A DNA stretch of 64,000 nt from Nocardia niwae NBRC 108934 = DSM 45340 (lineage in GTDB: Bacteria; Actinomycetota; Actinomycetes; Mycobacteriales; Mycobacteriaceae): contig NZ_BDCK01000011.1 of NCBI RefSeq assembly GCF_001613465.1, forward strand, positions 1-64,000. The letters are read 5' to 3'. Under the pieces are notes generated by a model, which was not told the DNA's origin, searched no databases, and saw only the letters and a list, made by a program, of their open reading frames with translations. The position numbers were made by a program, and so were the translations under genes. Position 1 is the first letter of the stretch, and each line of letters opens with the position of its first letter. Below, piece after piece: positions 37,913 through 46,729 of the stretch.

Positions 37913-39556
37913 TCAGGGCTGGATCTTCGCCCGCACCGTCGCGTGCAGTTCCCGCAGGCTGGACCGCTCGGTGGCCACCTCGAGCACCCGCGTGCCATGG
38001 GCGTGCCCGGTCAGCTCGACGGCCAGCTGCTGCGGATCCACCTGCCGGTGCGGGATGCGATAGGCGGCGCACAACGCGGCGAGATCCATACCGTGCGGCG
38101 TCCCGAAGACCCGCTCGAACACCCCCGCGTACTGCGGGTCGCCCTGCTCGAGCAGCTCGAAGATGCCGCCGCCGTCGTCGTTGGCCACGACGATGGTCAG
38201 ATCGGCAGGCCGCGGTTCACCGGGCCCGATCAGCAGGCCGGACGCGTCGTGCAGGAAGGTCAGGTCACCGATCAGCGCGATGGTGCGCCCGTCATGGTGC
38301 AGCGCCGCGCCGACCGCCGTGGACACCGTGCCGTCGATACCGGCCACGCCGCGGTTGGACAGCACCTTGATCCCCGGACGCGGATGCGACACCAGCGCGG
38401 CGTCGCGCACCGGGTTGGAGGCGCCGAGCAGGAGTTGGTCGCCGTCCCGCAGCGCGTCCATCACGACCGCGGCGACGTGCAGCCCGGTGGGTTTCGGGTG
38501 CCGTGCGAGTTCGGCGCGCACCACCTGGTCGGCTTTCGTGTTCAATTCGCGGCAGTGCTCCAGCCATTGCGGGCTGGGAGCACCGGCGGTGACGGCACGC
38601 GTCCCGGTGCCGACCACGTTGCCGGACACGTCCGGCCACCGCGGGCCGGTGGTCAGCGCGTACACCCGGACGTCCGGGTCGGCGAGCACCTTGGAGACCT
38701 GCCGGTGCAGGGTGGGGCGGCCGGTGATGATCGCCTGTTTCGGCCGCAGCAGAGGCAGTGCGAGCGGATGCAGTGCGGGCCCGTGCATGGGGGCGGTGGG
38801 CTCGGCGACGGTCGGCAGTTCCGCCAGCTCGGGCCGCAGCCCGGCGCCATGTCCGGAGATCACGACCGTGTCCGGCGTGAGATCGAGATCGAGCGGCACG
38901 TCCAGAGTCGCGTACTGGGTCTCGGTCCAAGCGCACTCGCCGGCGCGGCCCGCGGGCGCCGTCTCTCCCGGCCCCAAGTCCGGGACCAGCGGCTCGCGCA
39001 GCGGTACGTCGAAGTGCACCGGGCCCGCGTTGCCGGAGCGGGTGCCGCGCGCCGCCGCCAGCACCCGGCAGACCGCGGAGCGCCATTGGCTGTTCTGCTG
39101 GTCGTAGGGCGGGTGATCGGCGTCGCCCGCCTCTTCCTCCGCGAGACCGAGTGAGATCGTGGCGCGGACCTGGCTGCCGAACAGGCCGAACTGTTCCACG
39201 GTCTGGTTCGCGCCGGATCCGAGCAGCTCGTAGGGCCGGTTGGCGCTGAGCACCACCAGCGGGACCCGGGCGTAGTTCGCCTCCAGCACGGCGGGCCCGA
39301 GGTTGGCCACCGCGGTCCCCGAGGTCATCACGACCGGGACCGGGAGCCGGCTCGCGATCGCGAGCCCGACGGCGAGGAAGCCCGCCGTGCGCTCATCGAT
39401 CCGCATGTGCAGGCGCAGCCGCCCGGCCGCGTCGGCGGCCTGAAGGGCGAAGGCCAGCGGAGCGTTCCGGGAGCCGGGGCACAGGACGACATCCCGCACG
39501 CCCCCGCGCACGAGCTCGTCGACGACGACCTGCGCTTGTGCTGTAGACGGGTTCAC
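37913..39556 (-). CDS. menD: SEPHCHC synthase MenD
   Basis: A 547-residue thiamine-diphosphate enzyme joining isochorismate and 2-oxoglutarate in menaquinone synthesis. The catalytic Glu lies in [16 protein letters not shown]; the cofactor motif is [16 protein letters not shown] with [14 protein letters not shown]. The GTG at 39556 gives [16 protein letters not shown], matching the mycobacterial start; a TTG upstream would add 8 residues. Confidence 0.97.
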   Translation of the reverse strand: MNPSTAQAQVVVDELVRGGVRDVVLCPGSRNAPLAFALQAADAAGRLRLHMRIDERTAGFLAVGLAIASRLPVPVVMTSGTAVANLGPAVLEANYARVPLVVLSANRPYELLGSGANQTVEQFGLFGSQVRATISLGLAEEEAGDADHPPYDQQNSQWRSAVCRVLAAARGTRSGNAGPVHFDVPLREPLVPDLGPGETAPAGRAGECAWTETQYATLDVPLDLDLTPDTVVISGHGAGLRPELAELPTVAEPTAPMHGPALHPLALPLLRPKQAIITGRPTLHRQVSKVLADPDVRVYALTTGPRWPDVSGNVVGTGTRAVTAGAPSPQWLEHCRELNTKADQVVRAELARHPKPTGLHVAAVVMDALRDGDQLLLGASNPVRDAALVSHPRPGIKVLSNRGVAGIDGTVSTAVGAALHHDGRTIALIGDLTFLHDASGLLIGPGEPRPADLTIVVANDDGGGIFELLEQGDPQYAGVFERVFGTPHGMDLAALCAAYRIPHRQVDPQQLAVELTGHAHGTRVLEVATERSSLRELHATVRAKIQP

Positions 39557-39866
39557 GCCTCCAGACTGGCAGACAGTCAACTAGAAGTCCCCGCCGGGAG
39601 GCTCGCAATCACACTGTGTCGTCGCACACTGCCCCGTTCGCGGCCCGGATCACTCGCCCTGGCCGCAGGTCCGCGACACTCGGAGGCAGGGCTCGGATCC
39701 GACCCTGCCTCCCCCCTCGACGGCACCGGCGCAACGACCGGTTTCGAGCGAAGCGAGATCTAGCATGTTCCGTTCGCGGCCCGGCTCGCGTCCGAATGGG
39801 GGACACTCGGGCGCGAGCCATGAGGGGGCCGCGAACACCCAGCGCCGCGGGCGCTGGACGAGCAAA
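39557..39866. other. Non-coding spacer with a strong hairpin
   Basis: 310 nt between menD and the preceding minus-strand gene. It contains a 10-bp inverted repeat (39682-39691 with 39703-39712) enclosing the palindrome TCGGATCCGA, a probable terminator without a T-run. GTTCGCGGCCCG occurs twice, near 39646 and 39771. No gene is seen. Confidence 0.5.
39682..39712. terminator. GC-rich stem-loop after the DUF6918-like gene
   Basis: Arms GGAGGCAGGG and CCCTGCCTCC, with an inner TCGGA/TCCGA pairing possibility. It lies between the 39867 gene and menD, both on the minus strand. Confidence 0.55.
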
Positions 39867-40313
39867 TCACCCAGCGTGCTTCTGGATCAGGTCGCCGACC
39901 CGCGGCAGCGCCTCGACGACGTTCTTCTTGGCCGAGGAACGCATCGAGGAGTAGACCTTCTGCAGGGCAGGGCGGCTGGAGGCCTCGGCCCGAGCGTCGG
40001 TGACGGCGAGCAACGCCTCGGCGACCTCGTCGGACTTGGCGACGAGCAGGTCGGCGAACTTGCCGTTGCCCGACGCGGCGTACTCCTGCCAGAACGGCTC
40101 CAGCTGCGCGACCAGCTTGGGCGCCAACGACTCCAGCGCATCGGGGACGATGGACGGGCTGATCTTCTTGACCGCCGCGTAGCCACCCTTCACAGCCAGG
40201 CCGGACGCACCACCCTTGTCCGACACCTCGGCGTCGAGAACCTCGACGGCATCGGCAAGGAAAGCCGGGCGCTTCGCGTCGTCGAGCAGGGATTCAGACA
40301 GTGCTGCAACCAC
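39867..40313 (-). CDS. DUF6918-like conserved protein
   Basis: A 148-residue mostly helical protein: VVAALSESLLDDAKRPAFLA, KGGYAAVKKISPSIVPDALE, then VEALPRVGDLIQKHAG. It has no signal peptide or membrane helix. GGAGG lies 9 nt before the GTG. I recognise it only as a conserved actinobacterial family of unknown function. Confidence 0.75.
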   Translation of the reverse strand: MVAALSESLLDDAKRPAFLADAVEVLDAEVSDKGGASGLAVKGGYAAVKKISPSIVPDALESLAPKLVAQLEPFWQEYAASGNGKFADLLVAKSDEVAEALLAVTDARAEASSRPALQKVYSSMRSSAKKNVVEALPRVGDLIQKHAG

Positions 40314-40387
40314 TTTCAGGTTCCTCCGGATCGGTATCGATGAACGAGCGAGGGCAACTATACGCACCCGCGCCAGCATTCACCCGG

Positions 40388-41044
40388 CTACGGCTGCCAC
40401 GGTAGCAACTCGACCATCAGACCTTCGCAGTCCGCGAGCAGATCGCCCTGCTCATCGAGCAATTCGGCGGTGATGAAAGTTTTTCGTCCTTCGATCCGGT
40501 CGACCCGTCCGCGAACCGTCAGCCGAGTTTCCAGCGGAGTGATCTTGCGGTAGTTCACATGCAGGTACGCGGTGCGGCTGATCGGCCGTCCGGCGTAATG
40601 CACGATCATGCCGAGCAGGTCGTCGAACAGCAGCGGCAGCACGCCGCCGTGCGCGGCGCCGTTGCCGCCGAGATGGAAGCGGCGGAACACGCCCGTCATC
40701 TCGATGCCGTCGGGCCCCGCCGCCACCGCCTGCCACGGCAGCAGCAGAAGGCTTCCCCTTCCCGGCAATTCGACGGCCCGTCCCGCGGGCCCCTGCAATT
40801 CGGGGGCGCGGTAGGGCTCCAGCAGGTCGATCAGCTCGCGGGCTTTGGCCCGCGCGGCCCCGAAGACGTCGTCCGGCGCGTCCACGGACACCGCGAGGTC
40901 CTGCAACGTCCGCATGGCTTCGACGAACTCGCCGAAGTTCGGTCCGATCTTCGCCGGCGTGACCTTCGGGAACCCGCCGTGCTTCTCGTACCGGGATCCG
41001 TCCACCGCGCTCCGGTCTATAACCGGTTTCACTCGCTCGCTCAT
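40388..41044 (-). CDS. Hotdog-fold acyl-CoA thioesterase (PaaI/4HBT type)
   Basis: A 218-residue protein with an N-terminal helical extension and a C-terminal hotdog domain. GGNGAAHGGVLPLLFDDLLG carries the conserved His-Gly-Gly and Asp of 4HBT thioesterases. TACCGT ends 6 nt before the ATG, so the mRNA is probably leaderless. It is divergent from menB and close to menD, so hydrolysis of DHNA-CoA is a reasonable but untested role. Confidence 0.85.
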   Translation of the reverse strand: MSERVKPVIDRSAVDGSRYEKHGGFPKVTPAKIGPNFGEFVEAMRTLQDLAVSVDAPDDVFGAARAKARELIDLLEPYRAPELQGPAGRAVELPGRGSLLLLPWQAVAAGPDGIEMTGVFRRFHLGGNGAAHGGVLPLLFDDLLGMIVHYAGRPISRTAYLHVNYRKITPLETRLTVRGRVDRIEGRKTFITAELLDEQGDLLADCEGLMVELLPWQP

Positions 41045-41050
41045 ACCTGC

Positions 41051-41056
41051 ACGGTA
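41051..41056 (-). promoter_or_regulatory. -10 box for leaderless thioesterase gene
   Basis: Minus-strand TACCGT ends 6 nt before the ATG at 41044. Confidence 0.45.
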
Positions 41057-41220
41057 ACGCGTTGTTTTACACCGTCAAATCGAGGGCCGCGGACGCCGCG
41101 CGAAGATCCGGGATACATCACTGGCGCACCGCCCCGCCTGCTTCCGAGGGCCGAGGCGCTCGCCCGCTCCGATCCTCGCCGCGCACGGGCCCGACCACGA
41201 CTTTCGAGCCGTGCGAGACC

Positions 41221-41226
41221 TAGCAT
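41221..41226 (+). promoter_or_regulatory. -10 box for leaderless menB
   Basis: TAGCAT ends 6 nt before the GTG at 41233. Confidence 0.45.
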
Positions 41227-41232
41227 TGCCCG

Positions 41233-42126
41233 GTGACGTTCAATCCGAAGCTGTGGCGTCCCGTTCCGGGATTCGAGAATCTGACCGACATCACCTATCA
41301 CCGGCACATCGAGCAGGGCACCGTGCGTGTGGCGTTCGACCGGCCGGAGGTGCGCAATGCGTTCCGCCCGCACACGGTCGACGAACTCTATCGGGCACTC
41401 GACCACGCCCGGATGACCGCGGATGTCGGCGCGGTGCTGCTCACCGGAAACGGCCCCAGCCCCAAAGACGGCGGCTGGGCTTTCTGCTCCGGCGGCGATC
41501 AGCGCATCCGCGGCCGCAGCGGGTACCAGTACGCCAGTGGAGAGACGGCGGACACGGTCGATCAGGCCCGCGCGGGCCGCCTGCACATCCTGGAGGTGCA
41601 GCGGTTGATCCGTTTCATGCCGAAGGTGGTGATCGCGCTGGTGAACGGATGGGCCGCGGGGGGCGGGCACAGCTTGCACGTGGTCTGCGATCTCACCTTG
41701 GCCAGCCGCGAGCACGCCCGTTTCAAGCAGACCGACGCCGACGTGGGCAGCTTCGACGGCGGTTACGGCAGCGCCTATCTGGCCAAGATGGTCGGGCAGA
41801 AGTTCGCGCGGGAGATCTTCTTCCTCGGCCGTCCGTACACGGCCGAGGAGATGCACCAGATGGGCGCGGTGAACAAGGTCGTCGATCACGCCGAGCTGGA
41901 GGACGTCGCGCTGGAGTGGACCGCCGACATCAACGGCAAATCCCCGCAGGCGCAGCGCATGCTGAAGTACGCGTTCAATTTGCTGGACGACGGACTGGTG
42001 GGCCAGCAACTTTTCGCGGGCGAGGCGACCAGAATGGCCTACATGACCGACGAAGCCGTCGAGGGCCGCGACGCTTTCCTGCAGAAACGCAAGCCGGACT
42101 GGACTCCCTACCCCTGGTATTTCTGA
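41233..42126 (+). CDS. menB: 1,4-dihydroxy-2-naphthoyl-CoA synthase MenB
   Basis: A 297-residue crotonase-family enzyme that cyclises O-succinylbenzoyl-CoA. Oxyanion-hole and catalytic segments are FCSGGDQRIRGRSGY, VNGWAAGGGHSLHVV and DADVGSFDGGYGSAYLAK. The C-terminal KRKPDWTPYPWYF is typical of MenB. GTG start with a leaderless-type -10. A VOC gene follows after 1 nt. Confidence 0.97.
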   Translation: MTFNPKLWRPVPGFENLTDITYHRHIEQGTVRVAFDRPEVRNAFRPHTVDELYRALDHARMTADVGAVLLTGNGPSPKDGGWAFCSGGDQRIRGRSGYQYASGETADTVDQARAGRLHILEVQRLIRFMPKVVIALVNGWAAGGGHSLHVVCDLTLASREHARFKQTDADVGSFDGGYGSAYLAKMVGQKFAREIFFLGRPYTAEEMHQMGAVNKVVDHAELEDVALEWTADINGKSPQAQRMLKYAFNLLDDGLVGQQLFAGEATRMAYMTDEAVEGRDAFLQKRKPDWTPYPWYF

Positions 42127-42127
42127 C

Positions 42128-42523
42128 ATGGACATCCTCAGCAGCCGGATCATCCTGCGGCCCGCCGACTACGAGGCGACGCTCGCATTCTACCGGGACG
42201 GGCTGGAACTGGCCATCGCGCGGGAGTATCCGGGTGGCACGGTCCTCTTCGCGGGACAGTCGCTGATCGAGGTGGCCGCGCACGGTGGGTCGGGTAGGTC
42301 GTCGTCGTTCGAGGGCGCGATCTGGCTCCAGGTGCGCGACGTGTCTGCCACCGCCGCGGAGCTGGCGTCGAAGGGCATCGCGATCGATCGCGCTCCGGTC
42401 GAGGAGCCGTGGGGCCTGCACGAGATGTGGGTGCGCGATCCCGACGGTGTGCCGATCGTGTTCGTCGAGGTTCCACCGGCCCATCCGATCCGACGGGATT
42501 CCCGCTGGCCGGCGTCGGAGTAA
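42128..42523 (+). CDS. VOC family protein
   Basis: A 131-residue single VOC domain: IILRPADYEATLAFYRDGLE at the start and GLHEMWVRDPDGVPIVFVEV near the end, with a metal-ligand-like Glu. It begins 1 nt after the menB stop, so it is almost certainly co-transcribed and translationally coupled. A VOC gene (Rv0546c) also lies near menB in M. tuberculosis. Substrate unknown. Confidence 0.87.
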   Translation: MDILSSRIILRPADYEATLAFYRDGLELAIAREYPGGTVLFAGQSLIEVAAHGGSGRSSSFEGAIWLQVRDVSATAAELASKGIAIDRAPVEEPWGLHEMWVRDPDGVPIVFVEVPPAHPIRRDSRWPASE

Positions 42524-42781
42524 CGGTTCCGTTCGGTAGTTGCGCGGACCGCACCGAGTTGCCAACCCGACAACCGGCGAGGACGATAACGCTCGGATGG
42601 CCACCCGACCGCCGACGTCCGGGCCGGCTGTGTCCGTGTCCCGTCCGACCGAATGAATCGCAGTCTCGATGTCTGTCGTACTTGAGCCCCGATCCGACCG
42701 GGTGACCGCGCCGCGGGTGCGCCACTCCGGCATACCGACCCGTTCCGCACGCGGCGACGCGGGCATGACACGATCCCTACC

Positions 42782-42862
42782 GTGAGGGAGTGCAGCGAGC
42801 GAGCCATGGGCACTGCGGCACTGGGCACGACCGAGCCTGGCGAGCGGCGGGGCATGGCATGA
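42782..42862 (+). CDS. 26-residue leader peptide ORF upstream of menE
   Basis: GTG-started, exactly 27 codons, beginning V-R-E-C-S-E-R-A-M-G-T-A and containing G-T-T-E-P-G-E. Its TGA overlaps the menE ATG (ATGA). It resembles the frames before secE and the Mas gene. A TACCGT box overlaps its GTG (42778-42783), so whether the full frame is transcribed is uncertain. The 42524-42781 spacer before it holds nothing else recognisable. Confidence 0.45.
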   Translation: MRECSERAMGTAALGTTEPGERRGMA

Positions 42863-44019
42863 GCAAGACACTGCGTACCTTGCCGATGCCCACCGGGTCC
42901 GGTCTCGGTGACGTCATGCCGCACCTGCGGGAGGCGCTGGAAGGTAGCGGGGCCGCGTGGCTGCCCATTCCCACCAGCGATCGACGCGAGGCGCGGCGCC
43001 TGAGCGACGCCCTGTCGCCGGGCGAGCCGATCGACGAGGACATCGCTCTGGTGGTGACCACCTCCGGCACCACGGGCGTGCCGAAGGGCGCGATGCTCAG
43101 CTCGGCGGCCCTGCGCGCCAGCGGCACCGCGACCCATGAGCGGCTCGGCGGCCCTGGCAACTGGTTGCTGGCCCTGCCGACCCATCACATCGCCGGTATC
43201 CAGGTGCTGCTGCGCAGCATCCTGGCGGGAACGGAGCCCACCGTGCTGGACGTGTCCGGCGGATTCCTGCCGGAGGCCCTGGGGGGCGCCATCTCGGGTA
43301 TGCGTGGGGAACGCCGCTACACGGCGCTGGTGCCGACCCAGTTGATCAAGGCGCTGGAGTCGCCGGTCGCCACCGCCGCGCTGGCCGAACTCGACGGAGT
43401 GCTGGTGGGCGGCGCGGCCACTCCGCTGCCGGTCTACGAGCGGGCGCGAGCCGCGGGCATCACCGTGGTGCGCACGTATGGCATGAGTGAGACCTGCGGC
43501 GGCTGCGTGTACGACGGCGTGCCGCTGGAGGGCACGCAGGTCCGCATCGAAGAGGGCCGGGTCGTGCTGGGCGGCGCGATGATCGCCTCGGGTTACCGCA
43601 ACCAGCCCGACCATCCCGCCTTCGCCGAACCGGGCTGGTTCCGCACCGAGGACGCGGGGACCTACGACAACGGCGTGCTGAGCATCACCGGACGGCTCGA
43701 CGAGGCCATCACGACCGGCGGCCTGCTGGTGATCCCGCAGGTGGTCGAGGCCGTGCTGATCAATCACCCGGCGATCAGCGAGGTGGTCGTCCTCGGCCTA
43801 CCCGACGAACGACTCGGCCAGCGCGTCGCCGTCGCGGTGATCCCGGCCCCCGGCGCCACACCCGACCTGGCCGAACTGCGCGAATACGTCGCCGACGAAC
43901 TCGACTCCATCGCCGCCCCCCGCGAACTCGCCGTCCTCGACGAGTTCCCCCTCCGCGGCCCCGGCAAGCCCGACCGCGCCAAACTCCGCGAGTACCTGTT
44001 GGCGGAGTCGACCCGCTAG
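42859..44019 (+). CDS. menE: O-succinylbenzoate-CoA ligase MenE
   Basis: A 386-residue adenylate-forming enzyme that activates O-succinylbenzoate. ATP motif TTSGTTGVPKGAMLSS, TYGMSETCGGCVYDG, the hinge ITGRLDEAITTGGLLV, and C-terminal Lys in RGPGKPDRAKLREYL. The ATG at 42859 overlaps the leader-ORF stop; an in-frame GTG at 42790 would extend it by 23 residues that look unlike protein core. It ends 67 bp from a convergent gene. Confidence 0.95.
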   Translation: MSKTLRTLPMPTGSGLGDVMPHLREALEGSGAAWLPIPTSDRREARRLSDALSPGEPIDEDIALVVTTSGTTGVPKGAMLSSAALRASGTATHERLGGPGNWLLALPTHHIAGIQVLLRSILAGTEPTVLDVSGGFLPEALGGAISGMRGERRYTALVPTQLIKALESPVATAALAELDGVLVGGAATPLPVYERARAAGITVVRTYGMSETCGGCVYDGVPLEGTQVRIEEGRVVLGGAMIASGYRNQPDHPAFAEPGWFRTEDAGTYDNGVLSITGRLDEAITTGGLLVIPQVVEAVLINHPAISEVVVLGLPDERLGQRVAVAVIPAPGATPDLAELREYVADELDSIAAPRELAVLDEFPLRGPGKPDRAKLREYLLAESTR

Positions 44020-44086
44020 CGGGACCGGGCGGCACACGCGTCCGGCGCGACGCCCGCTTCGCCACCGCTTGCAGGGCACGTGGAGG

Positions 44087-44521
44087 CTAGAGGCGCAGGT
44101 GGCGGCTCAGGTCGCCCACCAGGTGGATACGAACCCGGCGCTCCGCGAATCGCCACTGCCCGTCGACGCGTTCGAAACGGTCGTGGTAGCGGCCCGCCGC
44201 CACGGCTTGCAGCGGAAAGTCCGGGAGCGCCTGGTGCACGGTGACGTAGGAACGCGCCGCAGCGGAATTCGCTTCGTCGTCGAACTCGATGGCGATGTTC
44301 GTCGTGACATGGTGGGTGCGCGGCGTGCCGTCCGCATAGCGGATCACCGTGCTGCTCAGCATTTCCTCGACGCCTTCGCACCCCTGGATCGCAGTACCGC
44401 TGCCGATGAACACCGCGTCCGCGAACAGCGCGCCGACACCGGCGAAATCCCCCAGGTCGACCAGTTCCGCGTACTTCGCTATCAGGTTCGTCACGGCAGT
44501 CGTGTCAGCGGCTGTGCTCAC
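44087..44521 (-). CDS. SnoaL/NTF2-like protein
   Basis: A 144-residue cone-fold protein: LIAKYAELVDLGDFAGVGAL, THHVTTNIAIEFDDEAN, RYHDRFERVDGQWRFAERRV. Members act as isomerases, cyclases or dehydratase-like subunits; here the role is unknown. TACCCT lies 8 nt before the GTG, a possible leaderless promoter. It has its own spacer before the divergent ABC transporter genes. Confidence 0.85.
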   Translation of the reverse strand: MSTAADTTAVTNLIAKYAELVDLGDFAGVGALFADAVFIGSGTAIQGCEGVEEMLSSTVIRYADGTPRTHHVTTNIAIEFDDEANSAAARSYVTVHQALPDFPLQAVAAGRYHDRFERVDGQWRFAERRVRIHLVGDLSRHLRL

Positions 44522-44720
44522 AACTCATGAGGGTAGGCGACCGCTGGTCCGCGACCGGCGCACCGCCTCGATCCGGCCCGGGCATTGCACCGCGGGTCGT
44601 CGCCGACGGGTTCCCGCGGCCGGCGGGGTGGCGGTGGCCGCGATGATCGCTGTCGCGCCAGAGCGGACCCGCCAGCGCCGTGCAAGAGCCGTGCAAGTGC
44701 GGGTGTCCACAGTTGTCCAC

Positions 44721-45713
44721 ATGACTTCTTTCGCACCAACTTCAGCGCTCGCCGTCGAGGCGGACGGCTTGGTCAAGGTGTTCGGGGAACAGCGGGCCGT
44801 CGACGGAGTGAGCCTGGCGGTGCCGCAGGGCTCGGTGTACGGCGTGCTCGGTCCGAACGGCGCAGGCAAGACCACGACCATCCGGATGCTCGCGACCCTG
44901 CTGCGCCCGGACGGCGGCAGCGGCCGCATCTTCGGCCACGACGTGGTCGCCGAGCCGACGGCCGTCCGTTCGCTCATCGGCGTCACCGGGCAATACGCCT
45001 CGGTCGACGAGGACCTGTCCGCCACCGAGAACTTGATCATCTTCTCCCGCCTGCTCGGCCTGAGCCGGATCGATGCCCGGCGCAAGGCGGACGAGCTGCT
45101 GGCGGAGTTCGATCTCACCGAGGCGGCGGACAAGCCGCTGCGGAACTTCTCCGGCGGCATGCGGCGTCGTCTCGATCTGGCGGCCAGCCTGATCGCGACA
45201 CCGCCGCTGCTGTTCCTCGACGAACCGACGACCGGGCTCGACCCGCGCACCCGCGCCCAGATGTGGGAGACCATCCGCCGCCTCGTCCGTGAAGGCGCGA
45301 CGGTGCTGCTCACCACCCAGTATCTGGACGAGGCCGATCAGCTGGCCGACCGGATCGCGGTGATCGACCGCGGCAAGGTGATCGCCGACGGCACGGCCGA
45401 CGAACTGAAAGCCTCCGTGGGCGGCTCCTCGCTGCACCTGACCCTGGTCGATCGCACACAGCTCGACGAGGCGCGCCGCATCATCGGCGATTTCCTCGGC
45501 GTCGAAGCGCAGATCACCCCGGAGGCCGGGCGGCTCACCGCGCCGCTGGCCGACGCCGGTGTCACCGCCGATCTGCTGATCCGCCTGCGCGAGTGGGAGA
45601 TCGGCGTCGACGAGATCACCGTGACGAAGCCGAGCCTGGACGAGGTGTTCCTCACCATCACCGGCCACCCCGCCGAAGACACCACCGACGAGTCCGAGCG
45701 GAGCGCGGCGTGA
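44721..45713 (+). CDS. ABC exporter ATPase, DrrA family
   Basis: A 330-residue ATPase of the daunorubicin-resistance type: Walker A LGPNGAGKTTTIRMLATLL, signature NFSGGMRRRLDLAASLI, Walker B LLFLDEPTTGLDPRTRAQ, and a C-terminal regulatory domain ending near PSLDEVFLTITGHPAED. It works with the permease encoded immediately downstream to export a hydrophobic drug or lipid. No biosynthetic cluster is nearby. Confidence 0.92.
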   Translation: MTSFAPTSALAVEADGLVKVFGEQRAVDGVSLAVPQGSVYGVLGPNGAGKTTTIRMLATLLRPDGGSGRIFGHDVVAEPTAVRSLIGVTGQYASVDEDLSATENLIIFSRLLGLSRIDARRKADELLAEFDLTEAADKPLRNFSGGMRRRLDLAASLIATPPLLFLDEPTTGLDPRTRAQMWETIRRLVREGATVLLTTQYLDEADQLADRIAVIDRGKVIADGTADELKASVGGSSLHLTLVDRTQLDEARRIIGDFLGVEAQITPEAGRLTAPLADAGVTADLLIRLREWEIGVDEITVTKPSLDEVFLTITGHPAEDTTDESERSAA

Positions 45714-45778
45714 GCGTCCGCGCAGGCGGCAGCCTGCGTGACCACGAAGGGCCCGCGCATGCCGAGGAGGAGCACAGC

Positions 45779-46612
45779 ATGACCACCATCACCGCGACCG
45801 ACACGCGCCGAGCAGCGCCGGCGACAATTCCCGCAGTGAGCAACCGCGTTCCGCTCGGCCAGGCGGCGGCGAATTCGTTCACCATGGCCTACCGCGGCCT
45901 GTTGAAGATCAAGCACAAGCCCGAGCAACTGTTCGACGTGACCGTGCAGCCGATCCTTTTCACCGCCTTGTTCGCCTACATCTTCGGTGGGGCCATCGGC
46001 GGCAGTGTGCGGGATTATCTGCCGGTCCTGATTCCCGGGATCCTGGTGCAGACCGTGGTGCTCACCTCGGTCGTCACCGGCACCCAGTTGCGCGAGGACA
46101 TGGACAAGGGCGTTTTCGACCGGTTCAAATCCCTGCCCATCGCCCGCATCTCGGCGCTGGCGGGCGCGCTGCTGGCGGACATGGTGCGCTATGTCATCGC
46201 CACCGTGCTCACCATCGTCGTCGGCGTCGCCATCGGCTATCGCCCGGAGGGCGGCGTGGTCGGGGTCGTCGCGGCGGGCCTGGTCATCGTGGTCTGCTCG
46301 TTCGCGATCAGCTGGATCTGGGCGCTGGTCGGGGTCACCGGCAAGAGCGCGGCGGGCGTGCAGGGCATCTCGATGATGATCATGTTCCCGCTGACCTTCA
46401 TGTCCGGCGCCTTCGCGCTGGTGAGCACGATGCCGGGCTGGATGCAGGGCCTCAATCACGTGAACCCCGTGTACTACATGGTGAACGCCTGCCGCGGGTT
46501 GATGAACGGCGCCGGCTTCGGCGGCGACCTCGCCTGGTCGCTGATCGGCGCGCTGGTCGTCATCGCGATCTTCGCTCCGCTCACGGTCAAGGCGTACATG
46601 CGCCGGGCGTGA
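45779..46612 (+). CDS. ABC-2 type permease, DrrB family
   Basis: A 277-residue permease with about six membrane helices and the ABC-2 motif GVFDRFKSLPIARISALAGA. The ATG at 45779 follows GAGGAGG and is preferred. An in-frame GTG at 45710 overlaps the ATPase stop (GTGA) and would add 23 residues starting V-S-V-R. Partner of the DrrA-type ATPase. Confidence 0.9.
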   Translation: MTTITATDTRRAAPATIPAVSNRVPLGQAAANSFTMAYRGLLKIKHKPEQLFDVTVQPILFTALFAYIFGGAIGGSVRDYLPVLIPGILVQTVVLTSVVTGTQLREDMDKGVFDRFKSLPIARISALAGALLADMVRYVIATVLTIVVGVAIGYRPEGGVVGVVAAGLVIVVCSFAISWIWALVGVTGKSAAGVQGISMMIMFPLTFMSGAFALVSTMPGWMQGLNHVNPVYYMVNACRGLMNGAGFGGDLAWSLIGALVVIAIFAPLTVKAYMRRA

Positions 46613-46629
46613 GCCGCCACCACACCAGC

Positions 46630-46661
46630 GCAGGCCGGGTGACGACAGTCGCCCGGCCTGC
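46630..46661. terminator. Bidirectional terminator hairpin
   Basis: Perfect 10-bp arms GCAGGCCGGG and CCCGGCCTGC with a 12-nt loop, between the convergent DrrB-type and AfsR-type genes. Confidence 0.65.
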
Positions 46662-46729
46662 TTGCGCATCTCGGCTCGATGCCGCCCGCACGTCGGTGCC
46701 GTCGCGGAGGGCGTAGGCCGTTGGACTCG

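Noticed and set aside
39740..39790. GAGCGAAGCGAGATCTAGCAT as another copy of the leader repeat
   Set aside because: Only a short partial match, with no 27-codon frame and no plus-strand gene following.
42190..43767. Long minus-strand frame opposite the VOC and menE genes
   Set aside because: It spans an intergenic region and the antisense of menE; the composition is typical of a shadow frame.
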